This document shows positions 1 to 5,924 of a stretch of 9,174 nt of DNA, in pieces; positions within the stretch are counted from its first letter, which is position 1, and each line of letters begins with the position of its first letter. The translations under genes and the position numbers were made by a program. The notes below the pieces were generated by a model that was given only the letters and a program-made list of their open reading frames with translations, did no database searches and had not been told where the DNA came from. This DNA is from DATGIQ01 sp035295665 (GTDB taxonomy: Bacteria; Planctomycetota; Planctomycetia; Gemmatales; Gemmataceae): the NCBI GenBank assembly GCA_035295665.1, contig DATGIQ010000135.1:1-9174 (forward strand). Reading direction: 5' to 3'.

Positions 1-1447
1 CGGCGGCCTGGTTTTGGCCCCACTCGCGAAACGGAGCCATCACGGGATGCTGATAGCTGGCCTCTTTCCAGGTAACCCCGGCCGCGCTCTCCGCGGAAAG
101 GATCGCCCGGAGTCGGCCGGGTAGCAGCTGCTGGGCATCGGCGTTGTCGTTGTACGCCGCTTTAACCAATTCTTCATCACCGGGGATCACGGCCAGCCCG
201 CCTCCACCGGCCACGTAGGTGCGCAGTTTCTGCCACAGGTCCGCGGACGGCTGGGCCACGTTGAGGAGGCAAATGGCCTGGTACCGCTGGCTGAGCTCCG
301 CCGGGCTGAGGTCGCCGAGCTCGGTGCACCGTTTGACGTCGCACTGGAAGTTTTTGGGAAGCTCCAGTGCGAGCTGCCAGTATTTCGCGTCGCGGTCATC
401 ATCGACCACCGTGAGAACTTTCCGCCCACCGCGCACCTCAAAGGTGGCAAACAGAGCATTGTTGAAGGGCAGAGCATCCGTGTTGGCCAATCGGATTTCG
501 GCCTGGTGTGGCCCCGGACCGAAGCCGCCGCGCTCAAATGAGATAACCTGGCTCTGGCCAGCCTTGAGGGCGATCGGCTTGTGTTCCCCATTTTTTTCGC
601 CGTCGAATTGGCAGATCACTTCCGTGTCGCAATCCGCCCCCGTCGCCCGCACCGTAACCTGAAGGGCTATCTTGTCTCCTGGCGGGATGACTGGGCGCGG
701 CACTTGTACCGAAACGAGCGCCAGATCGATGGGCTCGTCGACGCCGACATCGATGAAGGCGCTGTGGATCTCGATGCCGAGCCGATCGCGCAGCTGTTGC
801 AGGTCGTTGGTACGGGCTTGATCCCACGACGCTTGCGTGCGGTCGGAAAAGACATACAGGAAGCGCGGTAGGGGATCTTCGCCGGTTGCGGCGAGCTGAT
901 CCAGATCAGCCAGTAAGCGGTATACCTGGGCGAGTCGGCCCGTGAGGGGGCTATTGGCCGGGTGCAACCGGAGATTGCTCACGCGATCACGGGCCACCGA
1001 CAACGTTGGCAACCATTCTCCGCCCGGTTCCGCGGTGTCCAGGACTGCGATCTTGCTCCCTTCGGGCAAATGATCCAGCAGTTCCAGGGCGCGTCGCCGA
1101 GCTGCGTCCAGCCTCGTTTCACCGCCCGATTCATACTCCATGCTGTAGCTCGTGTCGAAGAGCAGTACTGCACCCACGGGCCGATCACTGCCAAGGTTGA
1201 GGCGTTCGCTGAAAATCCTTGGCCGGGCCAGGGCCAAGCAGATGACGAGAATGAGTGCCAGCCGCAGTGCCAACAACAACAAATGGCGGAAGCGAATCTT
1301 GCGCTGATTGGTCCGGTGCCGCTGGAGTAAAAAGCGAAATGCCGGAAAGAGCAAATGCTTCGGCTTCTGCCGCATGATGAGATGCAGCAGAATGGGAACG
1401 CCCAGAACAACCAGTCCGCTCAGAAGGGCAGGATAAATGAACGTCAT
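1..1447 (-). CDS. BatA-N/VWA membrane protein (3' end beyond window)
   Basis: Open frame of 482 codons from ATG at 1447, running off the left edge. Residues 1-25 and 55-75 are membrane helices that flank a strongly basic loop (MRQKPKHLLFPAFRF...RHRTNQRKIRFRH), the pattern of the BatA/aerotolerance N-terminal domain; the basic loop should be cytosolic. Residues 90-235 look like a von Willebrand A domain, with MIDAS-type DTSYS at 98-102 and FSD at 200-202; the usual central MIDAS threonine is not obvious. Residues 240-338 look beta-rich and Ig/CARDB-like. From about 342 (KVLTVVDDD, later YVAGGGGLAVIPGD) the chain resembles the class-I glutamine-amidotransferase-like fold seen in large planctomycete VWA proteins, but no catalytic Cys is visible in this part. 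The gene starts 60 bp after the DUF58 stop, with no good Shine-Dalgarno sequence and no upstream in-frame start. Family call is firm for the N-terminus, tentative for the rest. Confidence 0.82.
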   Translation of the reverse strand, partial: MTFIYPALLSGLVVLGVPILLHLIMRQKPKHLLFPAFRFLLQRHRTNQRKIRFRHLLLLALRLALILVICLALARPRIFSERLNLGSDRPVGAVLLFDTSYSMEYESGGETRLDAARRRALELLDHLPEGSKIAVLDTAEPGGEWLPTLSVARDRVSNLRLHPANSPLTGRLAQVYRLLADLDQLAATGEDPLPRFLYVFSDRTQASWDQARTNDLQQLRDRLGIEIHSAFIDVGVDEPIDLALVSVQVPRPVIPPGDKIALQVTVRATGADCDTEVICQFDGEKNGEHKPIALKAGQSQVISFERGGFGPGPHQAEIRLANTDALPFNNALFATFEVRGGRKVLTVVDDDRDAKYWQLALELPKNFQCDVKRCTELGDLSPAELSQRYQAICLLNVAQPSADLWQKLRTYVAGGGGLAVIPGDEELVKAAYNDNADAQQLLPGRLRAILSAESAAGVTWKEASYQHPVMAPFREWGQNQAA

Positions 1448-1507
1448 GATCGTGACTGGCCCTCTGTCTCTTGGTGGCGCTCCATTCGCGGGGAAACGAC
1501 CGAGGCG

Positions 1508-2404
1508 TTAAAATCGTTTTTGTCGTGACAACAGATACTCCAACAACGCTTTGTCAAAGCTGATGCTCGTGTCCATCGGAACGTAATCAATATTCGCTTT
1601 GGCACACTCCGTGCGATAAAACTCCTGGAACTCGCCCAACGACTGCAAGTAGTCGGCACGCATGCCGCGGGCATCGATCGTGAGCTGATGGTGATCCTCC
1701 ATGTCTTCGAACTCGATTACGCCCTCGAAAGGAAAATGGGCCTCCGCCTCATCCAGGATGTGAAAGAGAATGATTTCATTTCCTCGATGACGGAGGTGAT
1801 GCAAGCCTTGAAGCACGGGCTGGGGATCGGTCAAGAGATCGCTGAAGAGCAAAATGAGGCTTCGGCTGCGGACCATGACCGCGAGCTGGTGTAGGCATTG
1901 GGCGACATCGGTTTGCCCGGACGGCTTGAGATTGGCTAATACGGCCAAGATCGTACCGAGCTGCGTCCGTTTGCTCCGCGGCGGCAAGCTCGTTTGGATG
2001 CGCGTATCGAAGGTGACCAGGCCGACCGGATCCTGTTGGTGGATCATCAGGTAGCCGAGGGCGGCCGCAAGGCAGATCGCATATTCGAACTTGGTCAGCT
2101 CCTGGCGATACGTGTACGCCATCGACGCGCTCAGGTCCATGACCAGGTAGCCGGTGAGATTGGTCTCGGCCTGGAATTTCTTGAGATAATACTTGTCGGT
2201 TTTGGCGTAGACGTTCCAGTCGAGATCCTTCAGATCATCCCCCGGAACATATTTGCGGTGTTCACTGAATTCGACGGAGAAACCGTGAAAGGGACTGGCA
2301 TGCAGGCCGGCCAGGAACCCTTCGACGATAAACTTGGCGCGGAGGTCGAGCCGGCTGACTTGACGGATGACTTCGGGCCGAAGATACTTTTCCGGGGTAC
2401 TCAT
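1508..2404 (-). CDS. DUF58 (VWA-like) protein, MoxR partner
   Basis: 298-residue soluble protein of the DUF58 family, usually encoded beside MoxR ATPases. The family signature lies at about residues 47-66: SEHRKYVPGDDLKDLDWNVY, followed by the AKTDKYYLKKFQAE stretch. A VWA-like fold follows with DLSAS at 90-94 (MIDAS-like DxSxS), QTDVAQ at 164-169 in the place of the middle MIDAS motif, and LLFSDLLTD at 185-193. There is no signal peptide or membrane helix, so it should be cytosolic; many other DUF58 proteins carry N-terminal membrane helices, but this compact form is also common. Length is normal for that form. ATG at 2404 overlaps the previous stop (ATGA), with a weak AGGTG 4 nt upstream, which suggests translational coupling. 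Its biochemical activity is not known for the family; binding of divalent metal and of MoxR is inferred. Confidence 0.92.
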   Translation of the reverse strand: MSTPEKYLRPEVIRQVSRLDLRAKFIVEGFLAGLHASPFHGFSVEFSEHRKYVPGDDLKDLDWNVYAKTDKYYLKKFQAETNLTGYLVMDLSASMAYTYRQELTKFEYAICLAAALGYLMIHQQDPVGLVTFDTRIQTSLPPRSKRTQLGTILAVLANLKPSGQTDVAQCLHQLAVMVRSRSLILLFSDLLTDPQPVLQGLHHLRHRGNEIILFHILDEAEAHFPFEGVIEFEDMEDHHQLTIDARGMRADYLQSLGEFQEFYRTECAKANIDYVPMDTSISFDKALLEYLLSRQKRF

Positions 2405-2892
2405 GCTGCACCTGAATCGTCGCCGGACTCTTCCTCACGCACCAGGAGCTTGCCGTCGGCCGACAACAGGCCCAGATCGTCCTCCTGGTAAATCCCTGTC
2501 GTTGCCCGTGCCAGGTGGCACGCTAGCTCCGTGCAGATTTGGTGGACCAAGGACTCGTCCGCCGGCTCGGTTGCCGTTTCGATCGTGAAGAGCTGTTGGG
2601 TGTTGATCAGGTGCTCCATGAGCCAGTCGTTGGCAGGATCGTGATTGGCGCTTTCAATCCAGGCCGCCCAGGTGCGAAACGATTCCTTGAGTCCTTCCTC
2701 CTCGGCCAGGTAGCGTTCCACCGTCACCCTGAAACGTGCTTTTCCAAATTGGAGCTCCAGTCGCGTCCAACCCTGGTCATCACCGAAGAATTCGCCCTCC
2801 ACCGGGAGCTGAAATCGATGGGCGAGTTCCGCCAGCGTCCGGGGATCGGGTTGCTCCTTGCTCCCGCCAAACACTCGGTACGCCATGGTCAC
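2401..2892 (-). CDS. Unrecognised 163-aa protein between MoxR and DUF58
   Basis: I do not recognise a named domain. The protein is acidic, has no signal peptide or membrane helix, and should be cytosolic. The N-terminal half (about 5-85) reads YRVFGGSKEQPDP, then GWTRLELQFGKARFRVTVERYLAEEE and ESFRTWAAWIE, suggesting a small alpha/beta domain. The second half holds LMEHLINTQQLFTI (91-104), a predicted helix with two Cys (120, 125), then GIYQEDDLGLLSADGKLLV (133-151) and a charged tail. The start is ambiguous. GTG at 2892 overlaps the MoxR stop as GTGA, 4 nt after AGGAG; ATG at 2886 lies 10 nt after the same AGGAG and gives 161 residues. Position between moxR and the DUF58 gene, with 4-bp overlaps at both ends, implies co-translation and a stoichiometric role with them, perhaps as an adaptor. 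That role is inference. Confidence 0.85.
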   Translation of the reverse strand: MTMAYRVFGGSKEQPDPRTLAELAHRFQLPVEGEFFGDDQGWTRLELQFGKARFRVTVERYLAEEEGLKESFRTWAAWIESANHDPANDWLMEHLINTQQLFTIETATEPADESLVHQICTELACHLARATTGIYQEDDLGLLSADGKLLVREEESGDDSGAA

Positions 2893-3923
2893 GGCACTCC
2901 TGTCCGTTTCCGCTTCTCAAACTTGGGCGGTTCGGGATCCCCGATCGACTCCAGCAGTTGCCCGATGATGTCTTCGCTGGTCTTGCCTTCTGCCTGGGCC
3001 TGGAAATTGGTACTGACGCGGTGGCGCAGCACGGGAATGGCCACCTTCTTGATGTCGTCGATGGCCACGCTGAAGCGCCCGTCCATGGCCGCGACCGCCT
3101 TGGCACCGAGGATGAGAAACTGTCCGGCCCGCGGCCCTGCACCCCAATCCACCATTTTGCGCACGATTTCCGGAGCCGTGGAATCCTTCGGCCGGGTCGC
3201 GCGCACGAGCCGGAGCGCATAGTCGATCACGTAATCCCCCACCGGCACGCTCCGTACGAGTTTTTGCAAGTTCACGATCGCCTTCGCACTCAAAACCTTG
3301 GTCAGTTCCGGTGTCTCATCCTTGGAAGTCGTCACCAAAATGCGCCGTTCCTCCTCGACCGCCGGATAATCCACCTTGATATGGAACATGAAGCGGTCGA
3401 GTTGTGCTTCGGGAAGCGGATAGGTTCCTTCTTGCTCGATCGGATTTTGAGTGGCAATGACGAAGAACGGGTCCGGAAGTTCGTACGTCTCCTGGCCCAC
3501 GGTCGCTTGACGTTCCTGCATGGCCTCCAGGAGCGCGGCCTGCGTTTTGGGCGGCGTGCGATTGATCTCGTCGGCCAGAATGATGTTGGCGAAAATGGGT
3601 CCCTTGACAAAGCGGAACTCGCGGCGGCCGGTTTCATGTTCTTCCAGCACCATGGTCCCGGTGATATCCGACGGCATGAGGTCTGGTGTAAACTGGATGC
3701 GCTTGAAACTAACATCCAGGATTTGGCTGATGGAGCTGACCATCAAGGTTTTCGCTAACCCGGGGACGCCTACCAGGAGACAATGGCCGCGCGTGAAGAT
3801 CGCGGCCAAGATCTGCTCGATCACCTCCGCCTGGCCGACGATCCTCCGGCGAAGCTGTTCGAGCATCAACGTGCGGGTTTGGCTGAATTGGCTCAGGTAA
3901 TCGCTGATCCGGTCCGTAGACAC
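2889..3923 (-). CDS. moxR: MoxR-family AAA+ ATPase
   Basis: 344-residue AAA+ ATPase of the MoxR family, thought to act as a chaperone-like partner of VWA-domain proteins. With GTG at 3923 as residue 1: Walker A GVPGLAKT at 52-59, Walker B IILADEINR at 114-122, sensor 1 around FFVIATQNPIEQEGTYPLPE at 153-172, conserved LDRFMF at 175-180, and the sensor-2 region PRAGQFLILGAKA at 264-276. All nucleotide-binding motifs look intact, and the length is normal. The frame is open back to 4106, but that extension covers the end of the BatE gene and has no family-like sequence. GTG at 3923 has GAGGAA at 3933-3938, 9 nt upstream, and places the family N-terminus correctly. It starts 94 bp after the BatE stop and overlaps the next gene by 4 bp. 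A possible own promoter lies just upstream. Cytosolic. Confidence 0.96.
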   Translation of the reverse strand: MSTDRISDYLSQFSQTRTLMLEQLRRRIVGQAEVIEQILAAIFTRGHCLLVGVPGLAKTLMVSSISQILDVSFKRIQFTPDLMPSDITGTMVLEEHETGRREFRFVKGPIFANIILADEINRTPPKTQAALLEAMQERQATVGQETYELPDPFFVIATQNPIEQEGTYPLPEAQLDRFMFHIKVDYPAVEEERRILVTTSKDETPELTKVLSAKAIVNLQKLVRSVPVGDYVIDYALRLVRATRPKDSTAPEIVRKMVDWGAGPRAGQFLILGAKAVAAMDGRFSVAIDDIKKVAIPVLRHRVSTNFQAQAEGKTSEDIIGQLLESIGDPEPPKFEKRKRTGVP

Positions 3924-3932
3924 CGCTGGCAA

Positions 3933-3938
3933 TTCCTC
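3933..3938 (-). promoter_or_regulatory. Ribosome binding site deciding the moxR start
   Basis: Read on the minus strand this is GAGGAA, 9 nt before a GTG at 3923. It supports a GTG start for moxR rather than the far upstream ATG at 4106, which would overlap the BatE gene. Confidence 0.6.
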
Positions 3939-3976
3939 TGGAGTAAAGGGGATCCCTCGGGCCGCCTGATTCCCCC

Positions 3977-4006
3977 ATTGTAAAGGAACGACCCCGTGAA
4001 AGGCAG
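3977..4006 (-). promoter_or_regulatory. Candidate promoter upstream of moxR
   Basis: The 94-bp gap between the BatE stop and moxR contains, on the minus strand, TACAAT (3977-3982; five of six matches to the sigma-70 -10 box) and CTGCCT (4001-4006; three of six to the -35 box), 18 nt apart. Transcription would start near 3970, leaving a leader of about 47 nt before the moxR GTG. This would let the moxR block be expressed apart from the Bat block. The -35 match is poor, and promoter consensus in the likely host phylum is uncertain. Confidence 0.3.
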
Positions 4007-4017
4007 AGGGCCGGCCG

Positions 4018-4818
4018 CTAGGGCGAATCGAGCAGCACCGCAGTCCGCGGAACCCAACCGACGGCTCCGCCCGCCAGCTCAATTTGGAGCCAGCGGCCGC
4101 GCTCAATGCGAAGTCTGGCCTCGACGCCGCGATTCAGGGGTGATTCGAACCGGAGCGGGTAGAGCATCCCATTCCCCTTGTGCAACCCCACACCATCCGC
4201 TGCAACGACCACGAGCGGGTGCAACGTTTCATCGCGTTGGCTCTGTTCCTCCACGAGCAGACGGACCGCTGGCACAGCCGCCAGGATAAACGCCCCGATG
4301 GCAACGGCTAACGGCCCCGTTCGGCCAAACATGAACCAGCGCATGACGCCGAACCAGCCAAGGCTGTAAAAGGCGATGAGCAGCGGTAGGCTTACCCGGG
4401 GCGAAAGGTACAGCAGCCAGGGGGGCCGATTATCAACCGGCGGCCAGGCAAGCTCTCCGCGTCCCGGATAGGCGACCCGCTCACGGGCATGGGTCAGGTT
4501 GGCGCGCAAGCTCGGATCGGCTGGAGCAAGCCGCATCCCACGCCGATAAGACAGAATGGCCCGCGGCACGTCGCCGGCTAACAAGTAACAGTTCCCCAGG
4601 TTGGCGTAGAGAGCAGAGTTCTGGACGCCATGATGACGCAGGGTTTCATAGCACTGGGCAGCTTGGCGGAAGAGTGGCTCGGCCTTGTCGGGAATGTCCC
4701 GAACTTCCATCCCGGAATGGAACGCCGCCTCAGCTTGAGCGACCAGGTCAGCATTCGAAAGCCCCGGCGCTGTCAGGTACACAGCGATGAGGCAATGGAT
4801 CAGGAGTGTGAGGGCCAC
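4018..4818 (-). CDS. batE: BatE-like TPR/SH3-like membrane protein
   Basis: 266-residue protein. Residues 1-20 (LTLLIHCLIAVYLTAPGLSNA) form a signal peptide or anchor. Residues 23-112 hold TPR-type helices, including SALYANLGNCYLLAGDVPRA (68-87) and a DP-SLRANL turn. Two membrane helices follow, about 142-160 and 167-186, with a short basic loop between them. Residues 200-264 form a beta-rich module (GVGLHKGN, then GRWLQIELAGGAVGWVP), typical of bacterial SH3-like domains. TPR plus membrane pair plus SH3-like tail is the BatE arrangement; TPR and SH3-like parts should be periplasmic. The frame is open back to 5331, but this only overlaps the BatD gene. GTG at 4818 is chosen because GGAGGA sits 6 nt upstream and the hydrophobic leader begins there. 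It overlaps the end of the BatD gene by 19 bp, so it is probably translationally coupled. Confidence 0.88.
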   Translation of the reverse strand: MALTLLIHCLIAVYLTAPGLSNADLVAQAEAAFHSGMEVRDIPDKAEPLFRQAAQCYETLRHHGVQNSALYANLGNCYLLAGDVPRAILSYRRGMRLAPADPSLRANLTHARERVAYPGRGELAWPPVDNRPPWLLYLSPRVSLPLLIAFYSLGWFGVMRWFMFGRTGPLAVAIGAFILAAVPAVRLLVEEQSQRDETLHPLVVVAADGVGLHKGNGMLYPLRFESPLNRGVEARLRIERGRWLQIELAGGAVGWVPRTAVLLDSP

Positions 4819-5924
4819 GTTTCTTCCTCCAAGGCGTACACCAGGCGCGTCGCGGCTGCCGGCCAGTCCTTCGCTTCGTGTGTCAGCTCCGGCGCAAACC
4901 GCACGGCATCGAATTCGCCGTAAAAACAGGCCACGGATTGCGCCAGCACGGGGTTCGATCCCAATTGCTCCAATTGCCGGGCCAGTTCTGCCGGCGTCGG
5001 TTCCATTGTCCGGAGATCCAGGCGATGGCGCAGATACTCCGCCAGGATCGCTGCGGCCTGCTGCGCCTGAGCTGGCGTGTCCAACCTGCTCAATCGGCGA
5101 ATGGCTCGGAGTGTGTGCTGCGCAGCTCGGCTGCGCCGTTTCCGCAACTGGGTTGTGACATCCGGGTAGCGGCGACGGAAGTAGAGACACCACAGGCTGC
5201 CGAGCAGAGGCGGCCCAACCAGGAGTCCGGCCAGTTCCCAGGACTCGAGTAGCGCATATGGCGACTCGGACCGCAGCACGGCCGGACCTTCGGTGATTTG
5301 AAAAACGGACTCCGGCGTACCTCGTTGCCAACGCGGTCCTTCGACCAGAGCCGGACTCACTTGCGTCCGTGATTTGACAGTGAGCGGGATTGGCGGTGCC
5401 ACCGCCGTCTGGTATCCCGATTCGGCGGGAAGGATCTTCGGGTTGTAATAAACAAACCGCAACAGCGGCACCTCCTTAACGGCAGCGGTGCGAGGACGCA
5501 AGCGATAATCAAACTCACGGGTTTTCGTGGCGGCCAGATAGCGGTCGGGCAGATTCTCAATCTGGAATTGGTCGGCAAAGCGGGGCAGCCGGCGAAGGTC
5601 GGGGCGTTGGATCTGCTCCATGTTGCCGGCTCCGGTGATGGTTACCGTGAGCAGAATCGGCTCCTCGGCCTGGAGCTCGGTGGGAGAGGCTCGCATCTGG
5701 ATCCGAAATCCCCAGCCGATCGCGCCGCTGAAATTTGTGGGCCGGTTGGCCACGGGCGGCTCGATCTCATTTTGCTCAGCGGCCGGAGCAGGAGCAACCA
5801 CCGACGCATGACTCAGAGCCACGCACAGGAACAGGGCCAGATGCCCGGCTCGACCATCCAACCTCAGGCCAATTCGAAAACCAGCAATTTCCATTCTTTG
5901 CCCTGCATCTTGCGCCGGGGTCAC
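4800..5924 (-). CDS. batD: BatD-like protein, short form
   Basis: 374 residues from GTG at 5924. A basic N-terminus is followed by a hydrophobic run LALFLCVALSHASVV (29-43) and APAPAAE, a likely signal peptide cleaved near residue 49. Residues about 68-185 form a beta-rich periplasmic region with IQMRASPTELQAEEPILLTVTITGAGN (a family-like 'S-P-x-x-V-x-x-x-E-x-V-x-L-x-V-x-I-x-G' pattern) and YDYRLRP-like FDYRLRPRTAAVKEVP (138-153). One membrane helix lies at 229-249, followed by basic FRRRYP and a helical cytosolic tail to 374. Family members with several Ig-like repeats are longer, about 500-600 residues, so this is a short version with one main repeat. GTG overlaps the previous stop as GTGA; ATG at 5894 (364 residues), with AGGG 6 nt upstream and a shorter signal-peptide n-region, is an equally good start. 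Function in Bat systems is unknown at the biochemical level. Confidence 0.82.
   Translation of the reverse strand: MTPAQDAGQRMEIAGFRIGLRLDGRAGHLALFLCVALSHASVVAPAPAAEQNEIEPPVANRPTNFSGAIGWGFRIQMRASPTELQAEEPILLTVTITGAGNMEQIQRPDLRRLPRFADQFQIENLPDRYLAATKTREFDYRLRPRTAAVKEVPLLRFVYYNPKILPAESGYQTAVAPPIPLTVKSRTQVSPALVEGPRWQRGTPESVFQITEGPAVLRSESPYALLESWELAGLLVGPPLLGSLWCLYFRRRYPDVTTQLRKRRSRAAQHTLRAIRRLSRLDTPAQAQQAAAILAEYLRHRLDLRTMEPTPAELARQLEQLGSNPVLAQSVACFYGEFDAVRFAPELTHEAKDWPAAATRLVYALEEETWPSHS
4825..4830 (-). promoter_or_regulatory. Ribosome binding site of the BatE gene, inside the BatD gene
   Basis: Minus-strand GGAGGA with a 6-nt spacer to GTG at 4818 is the best Shine-Dalgarno sequence in the window. 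It lies inside the last codons of the upstream gene and decides the start against a 171-codon in-frame upstream extension. Confidence 0.75.

Noticed and set aside
219..1330. Several plus-strand open frames at the left edge
   Set aside because: The minus strand has one uninterrupted frame of 482 codons with membrane helices and a VWA motif across the same stretch.
2736..3758. 340-aa plus-strand open frame opposite moxR
   Set aside because: Shadow of the moxR gene: His/Arg-rich translation without motifs, while the opposite strand shows complete AAA+ motifs.
4007..4020. GCGGCCGGCC palindrome after the BatE stop as a terminator
   Set aside because: Very short stem and no T run after it, so no support for a terminator.
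3924..4106. In-frame 61-codon extension upstream of moxR
   Set aside because: It overlaps the end of the BatE gene and the gap, reads as non-family sequence, and GTG 3923 has a suitable ribosome binding site.
4819..5331. In-frame 171-codon extension upstream of the BatE gene
   Set aside because: It lies wholly over the BatD gene in another frame, is Pro/Ala/Arg-rich without family resemblance, and the GTG at 4818 has a strong ribosome binding site and signal peptide.
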